Below are positions 25,897 through 37,633 of a stretch of DNA of 64,000 bases, piece after piece. The notes beneath the pieces are model-generated. The model searched no databases, was not told the DNA's origin, and worked only from the letters and a program-made list of their open reading frames with translations. This stretch comes from Acridotheres tristis (lineage: Eukaryota; Chordata; Aves; Passeriformes; Sturnidae). A program made the translations under genes and the position numbers. The stretch spans positions 5,498,479 through 5,562,478 of the forward strand of contig CM072899.1 of assembly GCA_037013685.1 (NCBI GenBank). Reading direction: 5' to 3'. Positions within the stretch are counted from its first letter, which is position 1. Every line of letters begins with the position of its first letter.

Positions 25897-28800
25897 AAAT
25901 GGTTTCTGCCTGCAATAATTTCCTTGATTATAACCATTTGCATTGTTTGCTTGTGAAAGACATACTTTTAATTCACTTCTACATTTTAGCCTAGATCACA
26001 AGTTTGTCTTGACACTGTGTGTATTGGAAAACAAGGTGTGTTTCTCAGGTGAGGAAATAGACTCTAATGATGGGAACTTTTCCTTTTTGTGGGTCATCCA
26101 GCAGGAAATTAAAAAAAAAAAAAGTTACCATGTGAAGAAATAAATGTGCGACTTTACTTTTATGCTCTCAAATTGTTGAATAAGTAATCTGCTTTGGATA
26201 TACTTACTTATCTGATTTTGAGATTGAAAGGTATGAGACACTGCTGGACTTGTGTGCTTAGCATTAAATATTGCCACTGAATTTTGCACTACGTTCTGTT
26301 TTGAATTAGTTTTTATTTGTGAGTTGCCTCTTTGTATCTTTGCACCAAGGAACTGCATTTAAGTTGTTGATTCCCAGCAGAAGATCTGAATTTAGAAAAT
26401 CTGCTGCAGAAGCCAAGTGACAGCTTTTGGCTGTGTGAAATGTGGTTGGTTGTATAACTGAGTATTTGCTGGCTATTTGTTTGTTTTCATCATGCTTAGT
26501 TTCAAGTGTTATGAGAGTGTACATTTGGGACTTGTTCTGACATTTCTTTTGCAATTTAATGTGGGAGTCTTAAATCCTCATGAGCTTTTTCCAGTTCTTA
26601 TTGAAGGTAACGAGTCCAGGAGAGCCATTTTTGAGATAGATATTTTGCTTGACCATACTTCAAAATCACTTGTAAAGCAAGGGAATATGGTTAACAGGGA
26701 CCCCTACAATTCCCTCTATTGTTCTGTAGAGAATTGGAGTGAGATATAAGAAGCAGCCTGTGCTTTACATGCATCTCCTGTTAATTTTAATGTGCTTGAC
26801 TCCCCGTGGTTGCCTTGAGCATCTCAACCTTGATTAATCTAAAGTTAAGTTCCTTTATGCTGGCTTATCTGTGATTGTTTTAGGCTCACTCCATCTGTTT
26901 CTTAATGTAGCTCTATAACTTCTTTCACAGTTGAGATTTGCTGATTATATCACTTTGGGTTTGTGGCTAAAATATTCAGTTCTGGTTTTATTACAAGATA
27001 CTTTGATAAACTTTTGAAAAGTGGATGGGAGATTATTATCGAATAATTATTTCTCTGAAGGTGATTCCCTTCTTAATGCAGAAAATAGGTGAAAAAAGTT
27101 TGATGAAGATGAAGATGATAGGTTAAATTATTAGGAAGACTGAAGTGACATCACTGATTTTTACTTGTCAAAGATTCAGGCCAATGTTTTCCCCCTTGCT
27201 ATAAGAAAAAAATGTTCAGTTGCATTTTATGATTTTGCAAGTAGCAAGACAGTCCAAAAAAGTATGTAGAACTACTTTGTCAGCTCCTGAGTCATCCCAT
27301 TTTGCAATAATCCAGTTCTTAGTTTAGCATTATGGGGATGTTAGTACTGGTCATTAATTTTTAAACTGTCACTATTTTTCTATTTTTTTTTTTTTTCGTT
27401 TAAATTCCTTTATATAAACTTTGCAGAAGATAAAGATCACTATCTGTCTTTCAGCAGTCCTGTCCACAGCCGAATGTCTTCAGTATATAATACCAGAGTG
27501 GACAGCCTTTGGAAGAGGCATTTCTGGAACAGAAATTGTCACTGATGTTGAGGTGGCAACAAGTCCTGCTGGTGACCACTGGGAAAAGTGTGAGCTGCTG
27601 GGTGGTCAGGGAATGTTGCAGGCTGAGTTTAGCAAGGCGGGAGGAGAATTTCCTAAGTCTGCTTGGGCTGTATTCCATCTGGAGCTTGGTATGTCCCAGG
27701 AACAAGCTCCCCCTCTCTGGCTGAGCACCAGAGGCTGGATGAAGCAAGAGGAAGAGGACACATAAGCTTTTCTTAAGCTTGTTCCACAGGCATTAATTTC
27801 TGTTCCCATCTTCTGATTGGGATCTGATCCTCAAAAGGATAGGAAAGAACAAGGAATTAATTGTATTCAAATAAAAGGAGAAGTAATCAAAATCACAAAT
27901 CACTTGTCTGGTGCCACGTTTCTGATTGATGCTAGGTGGTAAGTGCTGAGATTAGAGAGTTTTGTAATCAGTGAAACTGATAAAGGGACATATGACTCAG
28001 ACACCAGCTATTTTGTGATTTAATTTGGAAAAGGGTTGCATAGATATATTAAAGAAATGTAAGCTGTGCCTTACTGGAAGAGTGTAACTGCATTGAGTAA
28101 GACTTGGACCTGCCTTGATCTGATCTGTTTTTTCCAGCAGCAGCCAGAGGCAGGTAAAGAGGAGCACAAGAGGACAAGTGTTGAGGATGCTTCCTAGTGA
28201 TCTCTGATACTGTTTTATTTACAAGTCTTTGGTGGTTTTCTTTCCAGGAATTTGTTGCTATACATTCTCAACTCATATAAGCTTTTGACATAACCAATAT
28301 CCTGTGGCAGCATTTCCAACTATAGCTGTAGGCTGTATTTGAAAATAACAGTAAAAGGGCCCCTTTTGTATTTTCACCATCTTATTACAAGAATTAAGGA
28401 CTAAGAAATAAAACTACCTGGAGGCAAGTACAAAATGGTTGTACCTTTTCCCTTGTTCCCTTACTAGTTGCAGACTTGGCTCTGAATCCTCCTTCTGTTT
28501 CCTTTGCTAAGATGGAAAGTTGTAGTTTATTTAGAATATTCTGTATACAAAGCTTGTCCAGTGCCTTTATCACTCTTCTAAGTACCTTTCCGAGTTTTAC
28601 TAGTTCTGCTTTGGTTTACTACATGTTAAAAGTGAGCTGATTTTTATGTGGTAGTAATTTGGAACCTAATGAGGACAGCAATTCACGTTTTTGATGACTA
28701 CAATGTTACTGTAAAAGAACGTGTTTTAATTATTTGGAGATTTCAGATGTGTATATGTAGTTCAGAACCCATGACAATGCATTTTTGTACTTTAATTAAG

Positions 28801-29560
28801 CTTCTTGAAGTACAGAATTCCTTTTTAAAAGTTTCCATTGTCTCAGTAAGAAAAGCAGCCTGACCTACATAGAAGCTTCTATAGCATTTCGTTTTCTTCT
28901 GCACGGGGAGTAGAAGTCAGGGATGTTTCTCAGGTGACAAAAAGGAAGATCCCAAGTCTTTCTAGAGCAATAAATAACTGTTCTTCATCTTTCTTTTTCC
29001 ATGTGATTGGGACTTTTACTTAGTACTTTGATACTCCAAATAAACACAGTATTTGTATTTCTAAGGCTATTTCTAAAGAGGAAATAAAGATAAGTTCTGG
29101 TGTCTTTCCATTTTGGGAAATAAATTTTACTAGTGGACCTCAAACATTATTGATATCAAGATGTCAGATCTTAGTGGGGCTTTGGTTTTGGTTTTTTCCT
29201 TGCCTGAATTATGAAGTAACTCTCTGTTTGGAGCAAGGCACATTCTAGCTGGGCTTAGGAGAAAATCAAACCAGAAGGAAAAGAGAAGGCACACCTTGAG
29301 ATGTCTCCAAACTGATAATACATTTTCAGCTGGCTGTTGCATTAAACAGAAAGTCTTATACAGAAAGTCATCACATCAGCAGTTCTGTTTAGTCAAGCCT
29401 TGTTGTGGATATTTGTGATTGTGCCATTTAACAGCATTGGTTTGTTCATTTGCCAGGTGTCTGGCACACACCTCAGCACACCATCCAGTGTAACTCACTC
29501 TTTGAACAACTCACCTGGCAGCAGCCCACGCTGTGGATGGTGCCCTGAACAGCTCCATTT

Positions 29561-29661
29561 CATCATATATCCATCATATATCCATCATATATCCATCATA
29601 TATCCATCATATATCCATCATATATCCATCATATATCCATCATATATCCATATATCATATA
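29561..29661. repeat. 11-bp tandem microsatellite (CATCATATATC)n
   Basis: The unit CATCATATATC repeats perfectly eight times from 29561 to 29648 and then decays through ATATCATATAC to about 29661. Because 11 is not a multiple of 3, successive units are read in different frames, which makes Ile/Tyr/His/Ser-rich open frames on the + strand. These are not genes. Copies are nearly identical, so the array is young or kept homogeneous by slippage. Confidence 0.95.
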
Positions 29662-30786
29662 CTTGTGCTCTCCAGGTGCTCCCTCTTTGGAGGAATATTG
29701 CATGTTTTTGGTTCAAATTATTTCAGCTTGTCTGACTTTTTTGCCTTTGAACACACCATAAGGGATGATGAAACTGTGCACAGAGGCACCCCAGGGCAGA
29801 ACATGTTGTTGAAATAACAGGGACACGTTGCTACATCCTGTGTCACATGCTTCAGTAATGATGACACTGCTGCATTATTTTTCAGAAAGCTGATTATTGC
29901 TTAGCAAAATTCTAATTGAAACTTCAGACAGTAAAAACATTAGAGAAAGTGTATGATGTGCCTCTGAGAAATTAATCTGAAGTGTAGAGGCAAAATTCAG
30001 CAAATATTGGATCAATTTTTATAGACTTTGCTGTTGTGGAAGAACTACTTGCAGTCATGCTGCTGTATAAACTGCCTTGGATGAGTGGGTTTGGAGGGTG
30101 TCTATAACTTACCATGCTAATCTGGAACAGTCAATAGGAGCTCCCCGAGTGTTTAATGACCAGTGTGCACTGCTTGTGCCTAAAGAGAAGTGGTGTGGGT
30201 GCATCTTGGTTTTGCTGGATTAATATCCCCCAAATCAGTCCCAATTGTGCAACTTCCCTTAGTTCTGGGTGCACAAAGAGAAATTTAAAGGCAATCTGAA
30301 ATACTGTGCTCTCATCTGACAAGCAAGAACTGATGATGTGTGGTTTTTTCAGTCTTTCAGTGTGGTTGTGTAGATAGTTATCTTCCCTATATTGTTCTGA
30401 AATCTGCTCTGCTCATCCAGGGGTTCATCTCATTGAAGCTCAGATATTTAAATGAGAGTCAGAACAAATTTATCCCAAATACCCATGATCTGGTAGAAAA
30501 GTTATCCTGCCGTATTTGCACCAAAAATATAATTTTTCTATCACCTACCTGATGCATTATGCCCCCAAAACAATACTAAAGGCTTATTATTCCTATGTCC
30601 TTATTCTCAAGTATACTTCAGATTGGTACTTTGGTGGTCTCAACATTTTATTTTCCTTCTCTTTATTCTTTTCCCTTATTATCATAAATGAGGATTATAT
30701 TAGGAGCTGGTTGTGCTTCCCATCAGTGAAAGAACATGCCTGCATGGTTGCAGGCTCTTGCCTGCTCTGCCTGGATCATGAGGTGG

Positions 30787-30802
30787 GATTAATGCATTAA
30801 TC
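30787..30802. repeat. 16-bp perfect palindrome with ATGCAT core
   Basis: GATTAATGCATTAATC is exactly self-complementary and is followed at once by a partial copy, TGCATTAATG. It contains two TTAAT/ATTAA homeodomain-type words. It is intronic. Confidence 0.9.
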
Positions 30803-33800
30803 TGCATTAATGTGGACAGGACCTGACTGAGGTCTGGCCAGGTGGGAGCACAGGCAGAGGAAGCAGGGGGTGGTTTGCAGCTTCCTAAATGCATCTCAGG
30901 TTGATCCCAGTCCAAAGGATGCAGAGGAATGATGGATTTTTGTGATGGATGTGTTTGTGCCAGGGCTCAGGGAGGGCAGAGTGTGTGTCCTGCAGGTGAG
31001 GAAACGTTCCCAAAACAAGCTTGGTGTGAGACTTCTCACTGAAATTCATTGAAATGGAGGTTCCTGAGATCACATGCCATGATATTTTGGAATTTGGAGG
31101 CTGTGTGTATGGAATTGGAATATTTCTGTTCCCAAAACATGCACTACTTAGAGCTGGGCAAAGGAATGAAGGAATGTCTCTGGGGACTGTTTCCACTGTG
31201 GCACTCTGATGTGTAATTTGCTAGTCATCATTTCATCTCGTTCCATTAATGAGCTCTGATCCCTTAATTTTTATTTTTGTGTCACTGCTACAGAGAATTA
31301 AGACAAAATCCCACAGCAGGGATGTTCCTGGTGGTCCATTCTGGGGGGTATCTTTGGTATTGGAGAGTACCAGAGCTCTCCCTGCTCCAGACCCCTCCTG
31401 GCCTGCCTGTTTTTCATACCCCAAGGAAGGGCCACAACCTGGAATCTGGTCAGTGAGCAGAGCATTGCTGCTGAAGTGTTTTCAAACCAGCAAAGCCAAT
31501 AAATTCCTGTCCTGTTCTAGATCCTGAATTTGCTGTGAGCAAAGGAAGGACAGAAAACTGCAGGAGGCTGTTTCAGCACACCAGAAATTGGACCTACAAA
31601 GTTTTGACTTCGCAAAAATGTGGTATTTTGCAGCTCTTGGGAGTTACATTTCAAAAGTCTTCCTCCCAGTGCCAGCCAGGTACTGCCCTCTCACCTGCCA
31701 TCCAACACTGGGGCGTCACATACAGCAGGGGGATGTGGCAGAACCTGGTATTTGCTCTCAGTGAGATTTGCATTTCTCAGGAGCCTCTTGAATACAGACC
31801 AGAAATTAGCTTTGGACAAAAATCCTTAATCTGCTTTTCCTACCTATCAGTTGGGGTACCCCAGACAGAAAAATTTGGATTGTGTTTTGGAGGTTCATCA
31901 GAGTTCCTTTCCTGCCCAGACAACAGGGTGCATTGCCAGTGAATTTTAAACCTTGACCTGTTTTAGAATAGTGCAAGACATTCAAAATTGCTTTGTATCA
32001 GTATTTCTTCACCTGACTGCAAGCTTTCCTACTCTGCTGTTTGTTGATTCAATCTCTTTAAACGTACCACTTTCAGACTTTCAAAGTTCCATCCCAAAGA
32101 GGCAGAATGATACTTTGCATAATTTTTATAAAGTTAAATCATATCGTTTGGCTTTAAGTAGAAAAAATAACCCTGCTCTCCTCTCCAAAGATATTTTTAT
32201 ATCCCTTTTCCACATTGAATTGCACTGTCCTCTAGTGGGTGTTTTAAGCAAATGTTTTTGTGTTTGTAAATCTTTCATACTGCTCAGATACAGAAAGCTT
32301 AATCTTTATTTTCAAATGAACCATAAGTGCTCTCTCATATATAAAGATAGAGAATAAGATTAATATTTCAAAACCGAATAAGAAAAATGTTACATTTGAC
32401 CTGTGGTCCAGGCTGTAATAATACAGAGATATATAAAAATGTGTGCATCTGACTTATCTGTTGGAGCAGAAGGATAAAGAATGAAGATGCAAGTGTGGGC
32501 ATCTGTCTTTTATTACATTTTATTACTTTGTATTGAGAATTGGATAAAATCTGCTTCTTTCACATTGAAACAAATTTGGTAAACTATGAATGAATGAATA
32601 TTAAACACCAGTGGAGTAGTGGGAAGGATCAAATGCACTACATTAGACTCAAAGTGAAGGACTATGTATCCCATTTTACCCAGTGGTTTGGTTTTTTCTT
32701 AATATTGCTATCTACCCCCTAAAAGGCAATGCCCTTCTTTTAACTGGGATCCCCTGGGATTTGAGGTGTAGAATATCTCTGAAAATCAGGATGGGAATAG
32801 AAAAGTTTTGCATGGCAGTGATTGTCAGGCTTCTGGATGTTTGCAGGACTGCATGTCTGGATCCAGCTGTAGGTGACAGCACCTTACTTTCCCTCCAAGG
32901 GCTGGGAATACATCTGGATCTTCATTGCTTGTGTCCCAGTACCCATCCATGTGAGCATCCCCCCAGTCTGGGACATGTTTGGGTGGTCTGAGATATCATC
33001 CTTCCACTGCTGTCTATTCTGTTGAAGGGAGGAGGGAAGAAACAAATGCCTGGCAGCGAGATGCCAACTTGCTTTTCTTACTTATTTCCTGGCAATTTCA
33101 TGACTTCATTTGGTAAAAGAATGTGCTTTTGTGGACACAAAACATGACTCTGCTGACCAGAAGGACTGGGAGACACAATGCATGTTTTAACCTCCAAAAA
33201 TGCTAGGAGCCTCCAGGCAGGAGCATGTTTGCCAGCTGTACCATGCAAACCCACTGTCTTCCACATAGCTGTACACTTCCAGCTGATGAAAGAGTGAGGA
33301 AGAGTCAATAAATTAATTCAGCTTCCTTGCAATAAGAGGTGTTTTTTTCCAGACTTCAATCAGACAAACCAAGAGCACGTTCTTTGCTAGTGCAGCTTTT
33401 AATGTGCTGCAGATGTAGTTTTACTGACAGTTACTGAATAGCTTATTACTGAATATTTTTTCATCTAAAATACATGGATTGAACTTCAAAGTCACAATTT
33501 CCAGCAAGGTCAAAGATTATATTGGTAAATACAATATTTTATAATATTTATAGTTCACTCTGTGCATGTTCATGCATGTGTGAAAGGCTGTGTACAAAGT
33601 CTCAAGGCATGCATGGGACACTGTGAATTGGAAACGGTCACAAGTCCTTGATGTCATCAGATGAGATAATGTGGGGAGGGCTGAGAAAAAGCTTCTCAAA
33701 AATACATGAGCAGAAATTAGGCACAGAAGAGGGTTTTTTATGGGCTGGGGAGGGAGAGGGAAAGAAGGACAACTTCTTTATGGGGCTGCCCAGGTTTGGA

Positions 33801-35429
33801 TCATCTCCCAGTGTTGATGAAGCCTCATCTAAATTAAACTGCATCCACGTTTGGATGTCTGCTTTATGTGAGATTCAGAGTTTGCCTTGTAGGAAGGACC
33901 TGTTGGTGCTGCAGACCTGTTGGTGCAGGTGATCCTGCACCTGTTGTAGCTGTTCTGTGGTGACAGCAGAAATGGGAAATCAAAGAGGAACAACAACTTG
34001 GCAGTGTCAAGATTTTGTCCTCTCTCATTCTGCACGCAGAGCTGGTGTGGCTGGTGCAGGCTCTAAGGTCAGCAGAGTGGGGAGCAGTGGCTGCAGACAG
34101 CCAGACATCCCCAGTATGGATTTAGAGATGAGCTGTGGAAAGGTGCAATGCTTTATGGTGCTGCCTCGATTCATCCTCGAGTGTGTGATGATCACATCCC
34201 AGCGTGTGTTTCGTTAAGGCTGGGAATATTTTTAGAGAAAATAATAATAATAAGAGACTATAGTAAATGCACACACACTCTATCTGATTTTAGGGAGCAG
34301 CCAGCTATTCTAAAGCTGCTTCTGCTCTACCTAAAATGCTCTTAGTTTTGTGGAACCTGGCAGCCTTGTGGATCATGTTGGTGATCCAATACAATTCTAG
34401 CAGTAATCTCCTAACACCATTACTTTGGTTAGTACATGGTTACATTCATTTGCAGTGTGGGGTTTTTTTTAGTGCCAAACATTTAAAGCAGAATTTCAGG
34501 CTTTGTCGAGGCTGACTTTACTAAAAAATGATTGCAAATTAAAATTATTAGTTTTAGCAATACGGTGACATAGATTTTACATAGATATAGTTATCCATAA
34601 TTATATCTACATTCATATATAGAAAATACTCTCTGTGTCTGCATAGCTGTTCATACAGCACTTAGGAGCTGTGGGATTAATTCCAGTATTTGCAAAGATT
34701 TAACACCATATCTAACATGAAAAAGTGATAATGCAGCATTCAGTTTCTATTCCTTTGGCTTCCCAGCATTGGTGCTGAGACCTGGGAGACTGTGGGGTTT
34801 TACCAATACTTGTGGTGATGTTACCATGCCATTGTGGCTTCTCATATTTCTCCAGAGGAATCATAATCATAATCAGTTGCAAGTACATTTTATGGGGATT
34901 TCACATCTGTCAGTTGTTTTGCTGCATTGAAAAAACTTGGCCCATGGATGTGCTAATACCTTTTGTTTCCCTAGTAATGTTGCTGCAAAACAAAAAACAT
35001 TTATAAGGCATTCTGGTAGGTAAAAATGGTTATTAGAATAATGATACTCTTTAGTAACCTATCTTGTATCTAGACAGCTTGCCCTCTCCTTGATATGTCT
35101 GATAGTCCATAGGCATTAGATGCTGAGCATGTGGGTAATAATGGCCCTGATATGCTACAGGAGGTTTATTCTTCTCACAGACTTAAGTAATACAGAGATA
35201 GTGCATTCTCTGTGCACATGAAACACTGAAAACCTCTTCATCCGTCCACTGTGTCTGAATGCTAAAGTTCTTTCAGCTGGAAATGCAAGATCTAGTCAGG
35301 CTACAGAAGCATAGATAAACAATGTTCACAGATTTCAGCAGAGTTAAAGTGAATCTCAGCATCATTTGAACTGATCTTCTGGCTTATTTGGAAGATTACG
35401 ATAAAACCAAGATCGAATTCCCTACCTGA

Positions 35430-35780
35430 TTCAATTTCTTATTGATTGAATCCTTTTAGACTCCTCTCTAATTTAACAGTGTATTTTTATTAAAGCCAAG
35501 CACGCAAACATCAATTATCCAAGCTGCATCTAATTTCCTTCATTTTTTTTTCCCTTTGCTGCCAATGGATTAGAAGACATGATTAAAATTCAGCTTGAAA
35601 GCTGAAAAGCAGATCCCTAAATGAAAAAGTCTGCGCTAGGAATTAAAATATCTGTAGTGGGCATAAAATCCTCCTCCTTATCTCTAATAATGTAAACAGA
35701 CTTGGTTAAGTTGATCTGTCACATGTCTGGTGCAATGTCCCTGAATTAGGAGGATGTATTAGAAAGGGTGGAGTGCTGTC
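35430..35780. other. Possible conserved non-coding element (intronic)
   Basis: Repeat-free AT-rich block about 2 kb upstream of the penultimate exon, with CATCAATTATCC, CTAATAATGTAAACAG (forkhead-like TGTAAACA), GATTAAAATTCAGC and a local AGCTTGAAAGCT near-palindrome. Enhancer-like by texture only. Confidence 0.3.
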
Positions 35781-36074
35781 TGTGGCGTGTCCCACTGTTA
35801 GAATTCATCACCAGGATGTTTTAACACCAAAGTGTTTTGCATAGAGAGATCTCTGCCATAAGGGTTAATGGGATAAGAGTTGGAAGGGCTCTGTTTTTCC
35901 TCTTAGGTTTTACTTCCTAACACCAGGAATGTCTGTGTGTGCACAAGCAGTGAGAACAAGGGTTCTATGGTTGTACTCTTAGTTGCTTCTGCAGTTACGG
36001 ATTTTGTAACACAAAGGAGAAATAAATAACTGCAATGGCATCACCAACTGAAAATCCAGAAAACCCTTAACTGG

Positions 36075-36090
36075 TAAATGCATGCATTTA
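36075..36090. repeat. 16-bp perfect palindrome with ATGCATGCAT core
   Basis: TAAATGCATGCATTTA is exactly self-complementary and intronic. Confidence 0.9.
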
Positions 36091-36249
36091 ACATGACTAT
36101 AAGGAAGGGTTATAAAATCAATTAAATTGTATGTTCTTGTTTGACTGGGTTATAAATTTCCTTCTGGTGCCTGTGCTCTGCCTGGGCTGAGGAAGCCATA
36201 CCATGAGTCAAACACAGGCTCCATGAACTAAAAATGCACTGGATCATCT

Positions 36250-36300
36250 TTTGAGCAACCTAGTCTAATGAAAGGTGTCCCTGTCTTGTGGGAAGTAAAG
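36250..36300 (+). mobile_element. Short decayed CR1 fragment
   Basis: TTGAGCAACCTAGTCTAATG and AAAGGTGTCCCTGTCTTGTG resemble the CR1 words 'GAGCAACCTGGTCTAGTGG' and 'AAGGTGTCCCTGCCCATGG'. Only about 50 bp is recognisable. Confidence 0.6.
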
Positions 36301-37512
36301 CATTTGTTGAGATGTTTTGTTTTCCTTTTGTGCTGTGGATGGCAGTATTACTACCTGTGCTGAACTCTGTGTGTGTGAGTGCACGCCACAGGAGTGAATT
36401 GTCACATTTCGTCTGTGGAGAGATATAAAACCTGATTGTGCAGAGCTATAAACGTGCATGGCCCCAGGGAGTTTTCCTGGTGCTGGTGTGAGCCTGGCTA
36501 CCTGCAGCTGGGCAAAGTGAATCCCTTCCTCTGGTGCACTGAGTTAAGCATAATTGCAGCTGACATCATGCACCAGTGCAATGCAGTGATATTTCATTCC
36601 TTCACACCTAATCCCTTCTTTATCCTGTTGGGTTTTGAGTCAACACAATTCTGGCAAAGCTTATTTGTGACACCCAGTGAAGCTTCTTGTAGAGCACCCC
36701 AAATGTTGTGGATTAGCCCCAGGAGCAGCAGGGCTGCATTCCTACAGTGTCCTCCTCAACATGGTCGGGAGCCTGTAATATGGGCTTGGGTTCATATTAT
36801 GCTGCCTTACCAGGTGGAAAGAAATCATATTAATATCTTTTATGTATTAATGTCTTGTATGTTGTGAAGGGCAATTTAATTGTGAATTGGGTGGAGAAAT
36901 TGCAGTTTCCAGGAACTGATGAATAGCAGTTTTTTGAGGTTATCAGTTAACCTGTTGTAATGAATGCTCTTCATTACATGCCTCTCCTTGTTAATTAGAA
37001 GGGATTTTTACTCCTCTTTATCAAGTCAGGGAAAGTATATTACCTTTTCCTCTGTCGTGCTTGTGATAAAGTGAAGATCCAGACTGTTTTGTGAAGTGTC
37101 CACATGAATATTTCATTGCATGTGCATTACACATTCATACCCGGTGTGTTCTGAGCTCCAACTCTGATGATCATTCAATACATTTTAAAAATTATCAAAC
37201 TATAGATTCTTTAAGGTCTTTTTATTTATATTTATAGGTAGAAATTTCCCTTTTTTTGTAAATACTTTAATTATTACATTAATTACCATGCCAGTTTAGA
37301 CCAAGATAATTAATCACTGCTCTACACTGGAGCAACAATAGACTCAGACTCAAGTTCTCTGAGTGCAGAGGTGAAGTTTTACCTTCCATAAATCTGCCTG
37401 ACAGATGGGAAGTGCTACCCTTGTTTGGATCTGTTACCTGAGTTTATTTAAAAAACAAAGTCAAAACATAAACATTCCCCCACTCAATTCCTCCTTGGTT
37501 TCTTTCCTACAG

Positions 37513-37633
37513 GTTGAAGCAATCCTTGTAAACATTTTTGGTGGGATTGTGAACTGTGCCATCATAGCCAATGGTATCACCAAAGCCTGCCAAGAGCTCG
37601 AGCTGAAAGTACCTCTGGTGGTCAGACTGGAAG
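37513..37633 (+). CDS. SUCLG2: SUCLG2 penultimate coding exon
   Basis: This exon continues the SUCLG2 frame. It starts exactly after a pyrimidine-rich acceptor (TTTCCTACAG) and ends before a strong donor, GTGAGT. Seen: the frame reads [20 protein letters not shown], then [20 protein letters not shown], plus the first G of a split Gly codon, so the exon leaves in phase 1. It is 121 bp long. The start phase (0) matches the preceding exon, giving a continuous ...DPK-VEAIL... junction. Family knowledge: VNIFGGI and VPLVVRLEG are hallmark strands of the CoA-ligase domain shared by all succinyl-CoA synthetase beta subunits. The NCAIIANGI wording marks the GDP-forming isoform against SUCLA2 (MRCDVIAQGI-like). 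An open frame continues on both sides into the intron, but the splice signals and homology fix the boundaries. Confidence 0.97.

Larger units (their letters stand above)
1060..37512 (+). other. SUCLG2: Giant SUCLG2 intron (about 36.5 kb, phase 0)
   Basis: The intron is bounded by the donor AAG|GTAAAA at 1060 and the acceptor TTTCCTACAG at 37512. It is AT-rich, low in CpG and without a second gene that I can recognise on either strand. Within it I see CR1 LINE fragments (about 13.8, 16.0, 17.2, 19.3, 25.2-25.7 and 36.25 kb), an A-rich tract at 3.2 kb, an 11-bp tandem repeat at 29.56 kb, scattered homopolymers (for example T14 at 27383-27396), a short telomere-like motif at 14.34 kb and several palindromes listed separately. 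Three AT-rich blocks look like conserved non-coding elements. The rest shows nothing specific. All open frames in it are short, lack splice-compatible homology and are treated as chance. Confidence 0.9.

Noticed and set aside
29400..29817. Open frames with repeated Ile-Tyr-Pro-Ser / His-His-Ile motifs
   Set aside because: Produced by the 11-bp microsatellite.
33922..33941. GGTGCAGG-TGAT-CCTGCACC hairpin
   Set aside because: An 8-bp stem next to a small local duplication; not distinctive enough.
34575..34620. AGATATAGTTAT / ATAATTATATCT imperfect inverted repeat
   Set aside because: One mismatch in very AT-rich sequence, which is readily expected by chance.
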